Assembly (NCBI GenBank): GCA_024398295.1
Contig: JAKSJL010000004.1
Span: 1-61,835 of the forward strand
Length of the DNA stretch: 61,835 nt
Reading direction: 5' to 3'
DNA from: Bacteroidales bacterium
GTDB taxonomy: Bacteria > Bacteroidota > Bacteroidia > Bacteroidales > UBA932
A program made the translations under genes and the position numbers. Shown here piece by piece: positions 1 through 8,400 of this stretch. The notes under the pieces are model-generated. The model did no database searches and had not been told where the DNA came from. It saw nothing but the letters and a program-made list of their open reading frames with translations. Numbering within the stretch: the first letter of the stretch is position 1; each line of letters starts with the position of its first letter.

Positions 1-1488
1 GCAGCACTTACCCCAGCCACGAGCCACGAGAGCAGCGTGAGAGGTCATACCACCACGTGTGGTGAGGATACCTGAAGAAGCACGCATACCCTCGATGTCC
101 TCTGGAGATGTCTCCTCACGGATGAGGATGGTCTTCTTTCCGAGCTTAGCAGCCTCCATGGCAGCCTCAGAGGTGAATACGATAGTACCTACAGCACCAC
201 CTGGAGATGCAGGAAGACCGGTAGCCACCTTCTCAGCCTTCTTCTCAGAAGCTGGGTCAAGGATAGGATGGAGAATCTCATCGAGCTGAGCAGGAGAAAC
301 TCTCATGATAGCAGTCTTCTCATCGATCATACCCTCCTGGAGCATGTCCATAGCCATCTGGAGAGCAGCGAGACCGGTACGCTTACCGATACGGCACTGG
401 AGCATCCAGAGGTGACCCTCCTGAATGGTGAACTCGATGTCCTGCATGTCATGGAAGTGCTTCTCGAGGTTTGAACGAACCTCGTCAAGCTCTGCGTATA
501 CTTCTGGCATAGCGATCTCGAGTGACTTGAGATCCTTGTTATGCTCATTCTTTGTAGCCTCGTTAAGAGGGTTAGGAGTACGGATACCAGCCACAACGTC
601 CTCACCCTGTGCGTTGATAAGCCACTCACCGTAGAACTTGTTGTCACCGTTTGCTGGGTTACGAGAGAAAGCCACACCGGTAGCTGAGTTCTCACCCATG
701 TTTCCGAATACCATAGACTGTACGTTCACAGCTGTGCCCCAGTCATCTGGAATCTTCTCGATACGACGATATGCGATAGCGCGCTTTCCGTTCCAAGACT
801 TGAACACACCACCGATTGATCCCCAGAGCTGAGCCTCAGCTGTATCAGGGAAGTCTACTCCGAGAACCTCCTTGACCTTAGCCTTGAACTGCTCACAAAG
901 AGCCTCAAGCTCCTCGGCTGTGATGTCGGTGTCAGACTTGTAGCCCTTAGCCTCCTTGAGGTCTGACATCATGCGGTCGAGCTGCTGACGGATAGCCTTA
1001 CCGTCCTCTGGCTCGATACCCTCAGCCTTCTCCATAACGACGTCTGAATACATCATGATGAGACGTCTGTATGAATCGTATACGAAACGTGGATTTCCTG
1101 TCTTCTTGATCATTCCTGGGATGGTAGCAGAGCAAAGACCGATATTGAGGATAGTATCCATCATACCAGGCATTGAGCTTCTTGCACCTGAACGGCAGCT
1201 TACGAGAAGTGGATTCTCAGGATCGCCGAACTTCTTGCCCATGATAGCCTCTGTAGCCTCGAGTGCTGCAGCAACATCTCTCTTGAGTGCATCTGTATAT
1301 CCACCGCCGAGCTCATAGTACTCAGCACAGCACTCTGTGGTAATGGTAAAGCCTGCAGGTACAGGCATGCCGAGACGACTCATCTCAGCGAGATTCGCTC
1401 CCTTTCCACCGAGGAGCTCTCTCATAGCGCCATCGCCTTCGGCGTTCCTTCCGCCGAAACGATAGACTCTTTTCTTGTTCTCAAACAT
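1..1488 (-). CDS. ppdK: Pyruvate, phosphate dikinase, N-terminal part (cut by window edge)
   Basis: Catalyses the reversible conversion of pyruvate, ATP and phosphate to PEP, AMP and PPi in the cytoplasm; in anaerobic Bacteroidales it serves glycolysis or gluconeogenesis. The 496 visible residues begin MFENKKRVYRFGG and contain the ATP-grasp nucleotide-binding domain (GGKGANLAEM, SCRSGARSSMPGMMDTILNIG) and then the phosphohistidine swivel domain, TRGGMTSHAALVARG, with the phosphorylated His at about residue 484. The PEP-binding barrel lies beyond base 1. The ATG at 1488 follows a Bacteroides -7 box at 1521-1528, giving a leader of about 28 nt. Nothing is odd except the truncation by the window. 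The identification is secure from the swivel-domain signature. Confidence 0.96.
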   Translation of the reverse strand, partial: MFENKKRVYRFGGRNAEGDGAMRELLGGKGANLAEMSRLGMPVPAGFTITTECCAEYYELGGGYTDALKRDVAAALEATEAIMGKKFGDPENPLLVSCRSGARSSMPGMMDTILNIGLCSATIPGMIKKTGNPRFVYDSYRRLIMMYSDVVMEKAEGIEPEDGKAIRQQLDRMMSDLKEAKGYKSDTDITAEELEALCEQFKAKVKEVLGVDFPDTAEAQLWGSIGGVFKSWNGKRAIAYRRIEKIPDDWGTAVNVQSMVFGNMGENSATGVAFSRNPANGDNKFYGEWLINAQGEDVVAGIRTPNPLNEATKNEHNKDLKSLEIAMPEVYAELDEVRSNLEKHFHDMQDIEFTIQEGHLWMLQCRIGKRTGLAALQMAMDMLQEGMIDEKTAIMRVSPAQLDEILHPILDPASEKKAEKVATGLPASPGGAVGTIVFTSEAAMEAAKLGKKTILIREETSPEDIEGMRASSGILTTRGGMTSHAALVARGWGKCC

Positions 1489-1520
1489 ATCTTATTTATT
1501 ACAAATGATTATCAAAACTG

Positions 1521-1528
1521 CAAATTTA
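1521..1528 (-). promoter_or_regulatory. -7 box of ppdK promoter
   Basis: On the minus strand this reads TAAATTTG, an exact match to the Bacteroidota -7 consensus TAnnTTTG. No convincing -33 box was found. The predicted start lies about 28 nt before the ppdK ATG. The 92-base gap also holds the A/T-rich 3' flank of the PhoH gene. Confidence 0.5.
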
Positions 1529-1580
1529 ATACAAAAAAACGGCACTTTAAAAAAAACTTTAAGGACTACACCTCAGCACA

Positions 1581-2924
1581 TTACAAGAGTTTAGAAGCGA
1601 TCTCTGAGAGTTCGCTTCTCTCACCCTTGCGAAGGAAGATGTGCTGGAACAGCTTCTGTCCATCCATCTTCTCTCCGAGATGAGTAAGTCCGTTTGACCA
1701 CTGGTCCAAATAAGGCTGGTCGATCTGGAATATGTCACCGGTAAATACCATCTTCGTGCCCTCTCCTGCCCTCGTGATGATGGTCTTTATCTCATGAGGA
1801 GTAAGGTTCTGCGCCTCATCAATGATAAAGAATGCCCTTCCGAGGCTTCTTCCACGGATATAGGCGAGAGGAGAGATGACGAGCTTCTCGTCCTTGAGAA
1901 GCGAGTCTATCTTCAGAGCCTCCTTCGACGAAGGGCGGAACTGCGACTTGATGACATTGAGATTATCCATCAATGGCTGCAGGTAAGGGCTCATCTTGGT
2001 CTTCTGGTCACCTGGGAGGAAACCGATGTCCTGGTTTCCGAGTATGACAGCTGGGCGGGAAAGGATGATCTGGTCGTAATCCTTTTCCTGGGCGAGCGCC
2101 GCAGCGAGTGCAACGAGCGTCTTTCCGGTACCGGCACCACCAGTCAGCGAGACGAGCGGCACATTTCGGTCAAGACATGCCTCCAGCGCGAACTTCTGCT
2201 CATCGTTCCTTGGGCGTATGCCGTAAGCCTCCTTCGTCCTCACGAGCACCACCTTGCCCCTCTCCTCATCGAAGCGGGCGCAGACGGTCTCCTTCGACTC
2301 AGCGCCTGCCCATGCAAACTTATAGAGCTGGTGCGCCTTCGGCTTCTTGTCCGACACCTCACGCCAGTCAATGCAGTTCTCAGGGCCATAGCACAGCTCC
2401 TGGAGCGCCTCAGGGCGCAATGTCTTCGTGATGACCTCCCTCTGGGCATTCTCCAGCCTGTCCTCCTGGACACGGTCTGTCAAGTAGTCCTGGGCTTCCA
2501 TACCGGCGGCCTTCGACTTGAGCCTTAGGTTGATGTCCTTGGTCACGAGAGCCACGAACTTGTCTGGATTATTGTCACGGACCCAGATGGCAGTCGCCAG
2601 GATACGGTGATCCTGGATGTCGTCGCGGAACAGGTCCGTCATGCTCTCAGGGAACGGATGATTCGGCTCTATCTTAATGAAACCCAGATTCTTCCCAAGT
2701 GGGACACCGCGCTTCTGGAACATCTTTCCCTCTGTGAGCTTATTTATCTCGCGCATGAAACCGCGCGCATTGAATGAGAGGGCGTCATTGCCCTTCTTGA
2801 ACTTGTCAAGCTCCTCCACGACAGCTATCGGGATGACGATGTCATTGTCCTGAAACTTCTTGATGGAGCGGAAATCGTGCAGGACGATGTTTGTGTCCAG
2901 CACGAAGATTTTCTGCTTTTTCAT
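1581..2924 (-). CDS. PIN-PhoH family ATPase (PhoH2 type)
   Basis: Predicted 447-residue protein with an N-terminal PIN ribonuclease domain (KIFVLDTNIVLHDF, residues 5-18, D10 and E38/E39 as metal ligands) joined to a PhoH-type P-loop ATPase (Walker A GGAGTGKT at 262-269, Walker B IIDEAQN at 367-373). Proteins of this PhoH2 architecture are known as RNA-unwinding and cleaving enzymes; the cellular substrate here is unknown. The ATG at 2924 is preferred because upstream in-frame codons translate to low-complexity Arg-rich sequence overlapping the gene behind. The PurL/PurM-like gene ends 13 nt upstream, so the two are probably co-transcribed. Length is normal for the family. Confidence 0.93.
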   Translation of the reverse strand: MKKQKIFVLDTNIVLHDFRSIKKFQDNDIVIPIAVVEELDKFKKGNDALSFNARGFMREINKLTEGKMFQKRGVPLGKNLGFIKIEPNHPFPESMTDLFRDDIQDHRILATAIWVRDNNPDKFVALVTKDINLRLKSKAAGMEAQDYLTDRVQEDRLENAQREVITKTLRPEALQELCYGPENCIDWREVSDKKPKAHQLYKFAWAGAESKETVCARFDEERGKVVLVRTKEAYGIRPRNDEQKFALEACLDRNVPLVSLTGGAGTGKTLVALAAALAQEKDYDQIILSRPAVILGNQDIGFLPGDQKTKMSPYLQPLMDNLNVIKSQFRPSSKEALKIDSLLKDEKLVISPLAYIRGRSLGRAFFIIDEAQNLTPHEIKTIITRAGEGTKMVFTGDIFQIDQPYLDQWSNGLTHLGEKMDGQKLFQHIFLRKGERSELSEIASKLL

Positions 2925-2937
2925 AATCATTATGTGG

Positions 2938-4068
2938 TCAATCCTCGCCCTCGGAGCTCTGGCTCCTGATGAGCGATTCCAAAATTCCCTTGATGCCGCT
3001 GCGTGCCGAGCTGGCCACCGAGATGTTCGCATCGTCCTTCTTCGGGTGTCCAAGTGGGAAATAGGCCACATCCTGCAGAAGGAACTCCGCATCGACATAG
3101 TCGTAGTCGATGTCAGCGATCTGGATGAGCACTCCCGGCACCTCGGAGAACAGCAGTCTCACGATGTCCTTTTCCCCACGCGCCGACGCAAGCTCTCCCA
3201 GGTCAATGTCCACGCCGTGCTTCTCAGCCATGCAGAGAAGCGCAGTCATGAGGCCTCCCTCGCCCACTGACGCGCCAGAGATCACCACGCCATCCTCAAC
3301 GAGCTCGCGGACCACCTCATAGCAATCGATGAAGTAGTCGGCGTCGATGATGCGCGGCGCGGCATCCGAATGGATGCCCTCCACTTCCGAAAGCCTCGAG
3401 CCACCGAGCCTGAAGTCACAGTCGTCGAACGGGATGAAGATGAGCCAGTCCGAAGGGCGTCCCTGGATCACGGAAGGATGTGCACGCACCCTGCCAATGC
3501 GCAATGTATCAGGATCTTCCTCTTCCATGTCGTCATCCTCTGGGGAAGGCTCAGCCAGCACAGGCTTAACCTCGAGCGATGCCACGTCGGAGGACTTGTA
3601 ACTCCACGAGCGCAGCTTCAGGCCGAGGCTGTCCACGTAGTCAGCTGCCGCAGAGACGGCAGCGTAGAATGAAGCGTGGTCGCCGAGGGCGCTCTCAGGC
3701 CATCGCCAGTCGAGCTTGAGCAGGAGGTCCTGCAGGGTAAAATGACCCTTGCGCCAGATGAGGTCGATAAGGGATGAGGCGATGGCCGACTTCGCGGTGA
3801 GCTCCGGGAATTTCTTCGCAGATGCGCGTGGAGTGCCAATGCTCTCCTTCACCTTCACCGCATAGTCCATCACGAGGGATGGATCCGCCTTCCTGTCGTT
3901 GAACGACGGGTCAAGCAGCTCATCTACCACTGGGTCCCACTCCTCAGTGGAACCGGAAGACTGTCCTGGGTCCTGTAGACATGAGTCAAGAATGCGCGCT
4001 GGAGTAAGCTCCTGCGCCACTCCGTCGAGAGTGTAGGACGAGAACTTGGCTGATATCTTCTTTTTCAT
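2938..4068 (-). CDS. Protein with AIR synthase-related (PurM/PurL) C-terminal-like domain
   Basis: 376 residues. The N-terminal 200 residues are not recognised: a region with several Trp and Leu residues, then an acidic linker near 173-186 (PEDDDMEEEDPD). The C-terminal half resembles the PurM/PurL C-terminal domain: an LGGSRLSEVEG stretch (221-231), then DYFIDCYEVVRELVEDGVV and ASVGEGGLMTALLCMAE (266-281), which parallels the 'sDvSeGGLavaLaEma' signature of FGAM synthase. The N-terminal ATP-binding half of PurM is absent, so catalytic AIR or FGAM synthase activity is unlikely. It lies directly upstream of PIN-PhoH on the same strand. The function is unknown; a nucleotide-sensing or structural role is only inference. 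Confidence 0.6.
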   Translation of the reverse strand: MKKKISAKFSSYTLDGVAQELTPARILDSCLQDPGQSSGSTEEWDPVVDELLDPSFNDRKADPSLVMDYAVKVKESIGTPRASAKKFPELTAKSAIASSLIDLIWRKGHFTLQDLLLKLDWRWPESALGDHASFYAAVSAAADYVDSLGLKLRSWSYKSSDVASLEVKPVLAEPSPEDDDMEEEDPDTLRIGRVRAHPSVIQGRPSDWLIFIPFDDCDFRLGGSRLSEVEGIHSDAAPRIIDADYFIDCYEVVRELVEDGVVISGASVGEGGLMTALLCMAEKHGVDIDLGELASARGEKDIVRLLFSEVPGVLIQIADIDYDYVDAEFLLQDVAYFPLGHPKKDDANISVASSARSGIKGILESLIRSQSSEGED

Positions 4069-4114
4069 GTCGCGACTAAGTTAGCATAAATTCAGAATAA
4101 TGTCAAAAAATGAT

Positions 4115-4122
4115 TATATTTG
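4115..4122 (+). promoter_or_regulatory. -7 box of folC promoter
   Basis: TATATTTG matches TAnnTTTG exactly. Transcription would begin near 4127, about 22 nt before the ATG at 4150 and close to the alternative TTG at 4135, which supports the ATG start for folC. The expected -33 position holds TTCAG, a weak match. Confidence 0.55.
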
Positions 4123-4149
4123 GTATTGTAGAAATTGACACAACCATCC

Positions 4150-5439
4150 ATGTTTGATCAGACAGCATACGATAAAAAGATTGAGGCACTGTTCGTAAGG
4201 TTCCCTTCCGTACAGAAGACAGGCTTCGGCGACGCCTATAAGCCCGGCCTGGGGAACATGTCACGCTTCGACGAGGCGCTTGGATATCCGTCCAGGGCAT
4301 TCAGGACCATACACGTGGCAGGAACGAACGGAAAGGGCTCAGTGTCGAACATGCTGGCATCAGCACTAAGCGCGAAAGGGCTCAAGGTAGGCCTTTACAC
4401 CTCCCCTCACCTTCTCGACTTCAGGGAAAGGATGATGGTGACAGGTGAAGGAATGATCACGAAGGAAGGCGTCTGGGATTTCCTCGAGAAGTATGAGGGC
4501 ATCTGCGACGAGATGGACCTCTCGTTCTTCGAGATCACCACAGGCATGGCCTTCGACTGGTTCAGGCAGCGCGGAGTGGATGTGGCAGTGGTGGAGGTCG
4601 GCCTTGGGGGCCGGCTCGACAGCACGAACATCATCACACCGGAGCTGAGCGTCATCACAAGCATTGGCCTGGATCACTGCGCCATGCTGGGAGACACCAG
4701 AGAGGCCATCGCCGGCGAGAAAGCCGGCATCTTCAAGCCTGGCGTGCCCGCAGTGGTGGGTACCTGGGACGAGCAGACGGCGCCAGTTTTCGAGCAGGTA
4801 GCTGCGCAGTCGCACTCCCCTCTCACATTCGCTGACAGGGTTGAGCCTGCGCTCTGGAGCCGCGCTGATGAGATTCTCGCCGCCATGGACCTGCAGGGTC
4901 CCTGCCAGCGCGAGAATCTGCGCACCGCGCTCGTCGCTCTCGAAAGCATTGGCATCGACACAGACGAGACCATGCAGGACGCCATCGTCCACACCGCCAG
5001 GCGCATGGACTTCCACGGCAGATGGGAGATGCTCTCACGCGAGCCGGACGTCATCTGCGACATCGGCCATAACCCGCCTGCGCTGAAGGTGAATTTCGCG
5101 CGCCTGGAGCAGTACCTCGCCGACGGCACCTATGATAAGCTCATCATGGTCTATGGCGTCATGGCCGACAAGGACCTTGATGGTATCATCCCAATGATGC
5201 CGGCAAAGGCCAGCTACATCTTCGTCACGCCCGACACGAGAAGGGCCATGCCGGCAGAGCAGATCCTGCAGGCAGTCAGCCAGGCCCGCGAGGGACATCT
5301 CACTCTCGGAGGCGATGTGAAAAGCGGCGTCAGAATCGCGCTCTCACGCGCCCAGAAGGCACTTTCTGCAGGGCGTAAACCATTGATTTACATTGGTGGC
5401 AGTACTTTTGTAGTATGTGAAGCCATCACATTGTTTTAA
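4150..5439 (+). CDS. folC: Bifunctional dihydrofolate/folylpolyglutamate synthase
   Basis: Mur-ligase-family enzyme that adds glutamate to dihydropteroate and folates in the cytoplasm. The 429 residues begin MFDQTAYDKKIEALF; the P-loop AGTNGKGSVSNM lies at 57-68, followed by LYTSPHLLDFRERM and the Mur-type EVGLGGRLDSTN segment, then the C-terminal CDIGHNPPAL motif. This is normal length for FolC. The ATG at 4150 is chosen over an in-frame TTG at 4135 because the promoter -7 box at 4115-4122 leaves almost no leader for the TTG. The alpha-2-macroglobulin gene starts 11 nt after the stop. Confidence 0.95.
   Translation: MFDQTAYDKKIEALFVRFPSVQKTGFGDAYKPGLGNMSRFDEALGYPSRAFRTIHVAGTNGKGSVSNMLASALSAKGLKVGLYTSPHLLDFRERMMVTGEGMITKEGVWDFLEKYEGICDEMDLSFFEITTGMAFDWFRQRGVDVAVVEVGLGGRLDSTNIITPELSVITSIGLDHCAMLGDTREAIAGEKAGIFKPGVPAVVGTWDEQTAPVFEQVAAQSHSPLTFADRVEPALWSRADEILAAMDLQGPCQRENLRTALVALESIGIDTDETMQDAIVHTARRMDFHGRWEMLSREPDVICDIGHNPPALKVNFARLEQYLADGTYDKLIMVYGVMADKDLDGIIPMMPAKASYIFVTPDTRRAMPAEQILQAVSQAREGHLTLGGDVKSGVRIALSRAQKALSAGRKPLIYIGGSTFVVCEAITLF
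5383..5410 (+). promoter_or_regulatory. Possible promoter inside the 3' end of folC
   Basis: TTG at 5383-5385 and TACTTTTG at 5403-5410 (TAnnTTTG match) are separated by 17 nt, slightly short. It would start a transcript about 34 nt before the alpha-2-macroglobulin ATG and could uncouple that gene from folC. Confidence 0.35.
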
Positions 5440-5450
5440 CGCATATTGAT

Positions 5451-8400
5451 ATGAGAAGAACCATGCTTTCTCTTTTTTTAACACTGATGACTTTTTTCAG
5501 TATGAACGCACAGTCGATAGATAAGCTCTGGAAGAGCTACGATGAGGCCATTGCCGCAGACAAGCCGAAGACCGCGATGAGCGTGCTTGAGAAGATCAAG
5601 GAGAGCGCCAAGGAGCAGAGGCTCGCCTGGGACTATTATCAGGCGTGCCTGAAATATGTAGACGCAGGCTCCAGCATAAACTGGAAGGACCGCGAAGTCC
5701 TGAACATCCAGAAAGAGCAGGAGATCTCCGACTTCGACGAGCCCGTACTCACATTCTTCCACACAAGGGGCAGCTTCAGCGCATCAGCGCAGAGGGAGAT
5801 GATAGCGAAGCACAAGGAAGTCCTGAAGGCAGGCAAGCACCATGAGTTCTGGGTCAATGATAACAGACTCTACTATAAGTCATTCAGGGATTTCCTCGTA
5901 GAGAACTTCGAGAATGACTACGAGTATGTGCTCTGGTCCCTCTATGCATACGGAGATGCCACGGCCAAGACAGACCTCGACGCTCTCTATGGAGGCCAGT
6001 ATCCGAAGGCCGCACTGGTAGAGTTCTCCTTTACCAGCAAGTCAAACGAGAATGAGATGAAGGAGTACGCTGCCAAGTATCGTGGCAAGGCGGTCGCCCT
6101 GCTCGCCAGACAGGAGCTCCTCACCATGGAGCGCGCCAAGCTTGACCATGATGGAAACAGCAAGCAGGAGCAGTACATCGCCCTTCGCAAGGAGTGCACA
6201 CAGTTCGTGAATGACCAGAAGAAGTTCACAGGAAGCGAGAAGAAGATCGCAGAGTGCGCCACCATGGTGGACGAGCTCATAAGCACACTCGATAACAAGA
6301 GCATAAGCTTCGAGATCGAAAAGAGTGTCATGACCGTCCGCTTCCAGAACGTAGACAAGGTGAACTATACCATCACAAAGGATGGAAAGAAGGTAGAGGA
6401 AGGCACAGTCAAGAATACAGAAAACAGGTATTACCTCCAGGACAAGGCCACGCACAAGCTCACCAGCCTGGACGACGGCTCATACCTCGTGACCATCAGC
6501 GCAGGCAAGCTGAGCGAGGAACTTGACTATGAGAAATACAGCGCATCCATAGCAGTCAAGAAAGACTCGAAAGGACATGCCATCTTCGTGGCAGACGCCT
6601 GGACAGGAAAGCCTGTCGAGCGCTGCGACGTACAGATTGTGAAGGACGAAAAGGTCCTTGCAGAGAAGAAAGATGTGGCACTCAAGGGTTTCACTTATCT
6701 TCCAGCAGAACTGGAGGCCGTAATCGAGAGATACGGAACATCCGTGATCTGCTCTTTCAAGGATGCCTCAGGCAGACTTCACAGGACAAAGAAGGGTGGC
6801 ATAGATGGCTATCCTGTAAGCACATTCACCAAGTATGACACAGTGGACGGTGTGCTTATCCAGGACAGGGCTGCATTCCACCCTGGCGAGAGCGTGCATG
6901 TGAAAGGTATCCTCTACCACGGCGACAGAAGAGTAGGCTATGACACCGTAGAGGAAGGCACAGAGGTCATCATCTTCCTGAAGGATCCACAGGGAGACCT
7001 CGTGGAGAAGAAGACCCTGAAGACAAACAAGTTCGGATCGGTAGCATGCGAGTTCGCTCTCCCTGCAGACAGACGCAAGGGTCAGTATGAGATAAGCATG
7101 CAGTCCGGCAAGAAAGACCTTGCATTCAACTACATACAGGTAGACGAGTACGTACTGCCTACTTTCGAGCTCAAGTTCGACCCTATGGAGAAGTTCTATC
7201 TCTGTGGAGACGAGGTGAAGGTGACAGGTACGATCAAGAGCTACACCGGACACTCTCTGTCTGGAGCCGACATCAAGTATACAGCCACAGTGGATGGAAA
7301 TGTAGTAGGTAGCGGCAAGCTTCAGCTCTCTTCGGGCGGGCGCTTCAGTGTGACCGTCCCTGCCGACAAGAAAAAGGCAGACGACTGGTACAGCTACGCT
7401 TCAGTCGAGGTGACAGTGACAGATGCGACTGGCGAGACCCACGACTGGACAAAGACAGTAGCGATGGACCGCTACATTCCTATAGGGATGTCCATCGAGA
7501 ATGCAAATGAAGGAAATATCACCCCTATAGTCGACAATGCAGTCAACTCAGGCATGAACATCATCACCGACGACTTCGTGAAGATGGCATTCAAGGTGAA
7601 GAAGCATGACACCCTCGACATCACATACACAGTCTTCAGCGGCAAGGTGATAGTGGCCAAGGGCAAGGCTGAGGCAGGATCCATCAAGGAGATCGACCTC
7701 ACAGGCAAGCCATCTGGATGCTATCGCGTAAATGTCAAGGCGACAGCGAAGAATGTGGCAGGAAAGCTCATCGAGGAGGAGAATGACTACATGATAGTGA
7801 AGATCTCGGAGTCTGACACCTCGTATGGTGTCCAGTCTGAAAGCATCATCTCCCTGGTCAAGGGAGACGACATGGCCATCCAAATGGGTGCAGGTCTCGA
7901 TGAGCTCTGGGCGATAGTCGAGATCATTGGCGAAGGCGAGGTGACCCTCAAGTCAGACCTTGTCCACATCAGGAAAGGCGAGCTGAAGACCATCAGATAC
8001 GCATTTGACCCTTCATACTCAAACTCAGTGCTCATGAAGGTGCTCTACTTCAAGGACGGCCGCTACCAGCAGTGGAGCAAGGCATTCACAAACGAGAGAA
8101 AGAGCCTGAACCTGCCTCTGGGATTCAGCAGATTCGTCGACAAGGCGCAGCCTGGAAATGTCTGCCACTTCGAGATGACCACCCTGCCTGGTGTAGAGTG
8201 CGCAGTGAGCATCTATGACAAGAGCACCGAGGCCATAAAGTCCAACGAATGGATGGGCGTCAGCCTCTCACCTATCACAGCGTCGATGAGATATGAGCTC
8301 TACGCGGGAATGGACAGAAGCAGCTACCATTACAGGGCCATAGAGTTCGGTTCCGCAAGAGTCAAGGGTGGCAGAGTGATGATGAACAAGGCCGTAGTAA

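Noticed and set aside
1794..2528. Long plus-strand open frame opposite PIN-PhoH
   Set aside because: Antisense shadow; translates to Leu/Arg-rich sequence without motifs or a promoter.
4135..4149. TTG start for folC
   Set aside because: It falls only 12 bases after the -7 box; the ATG at 4150 begins the usual FolC N-terminus.
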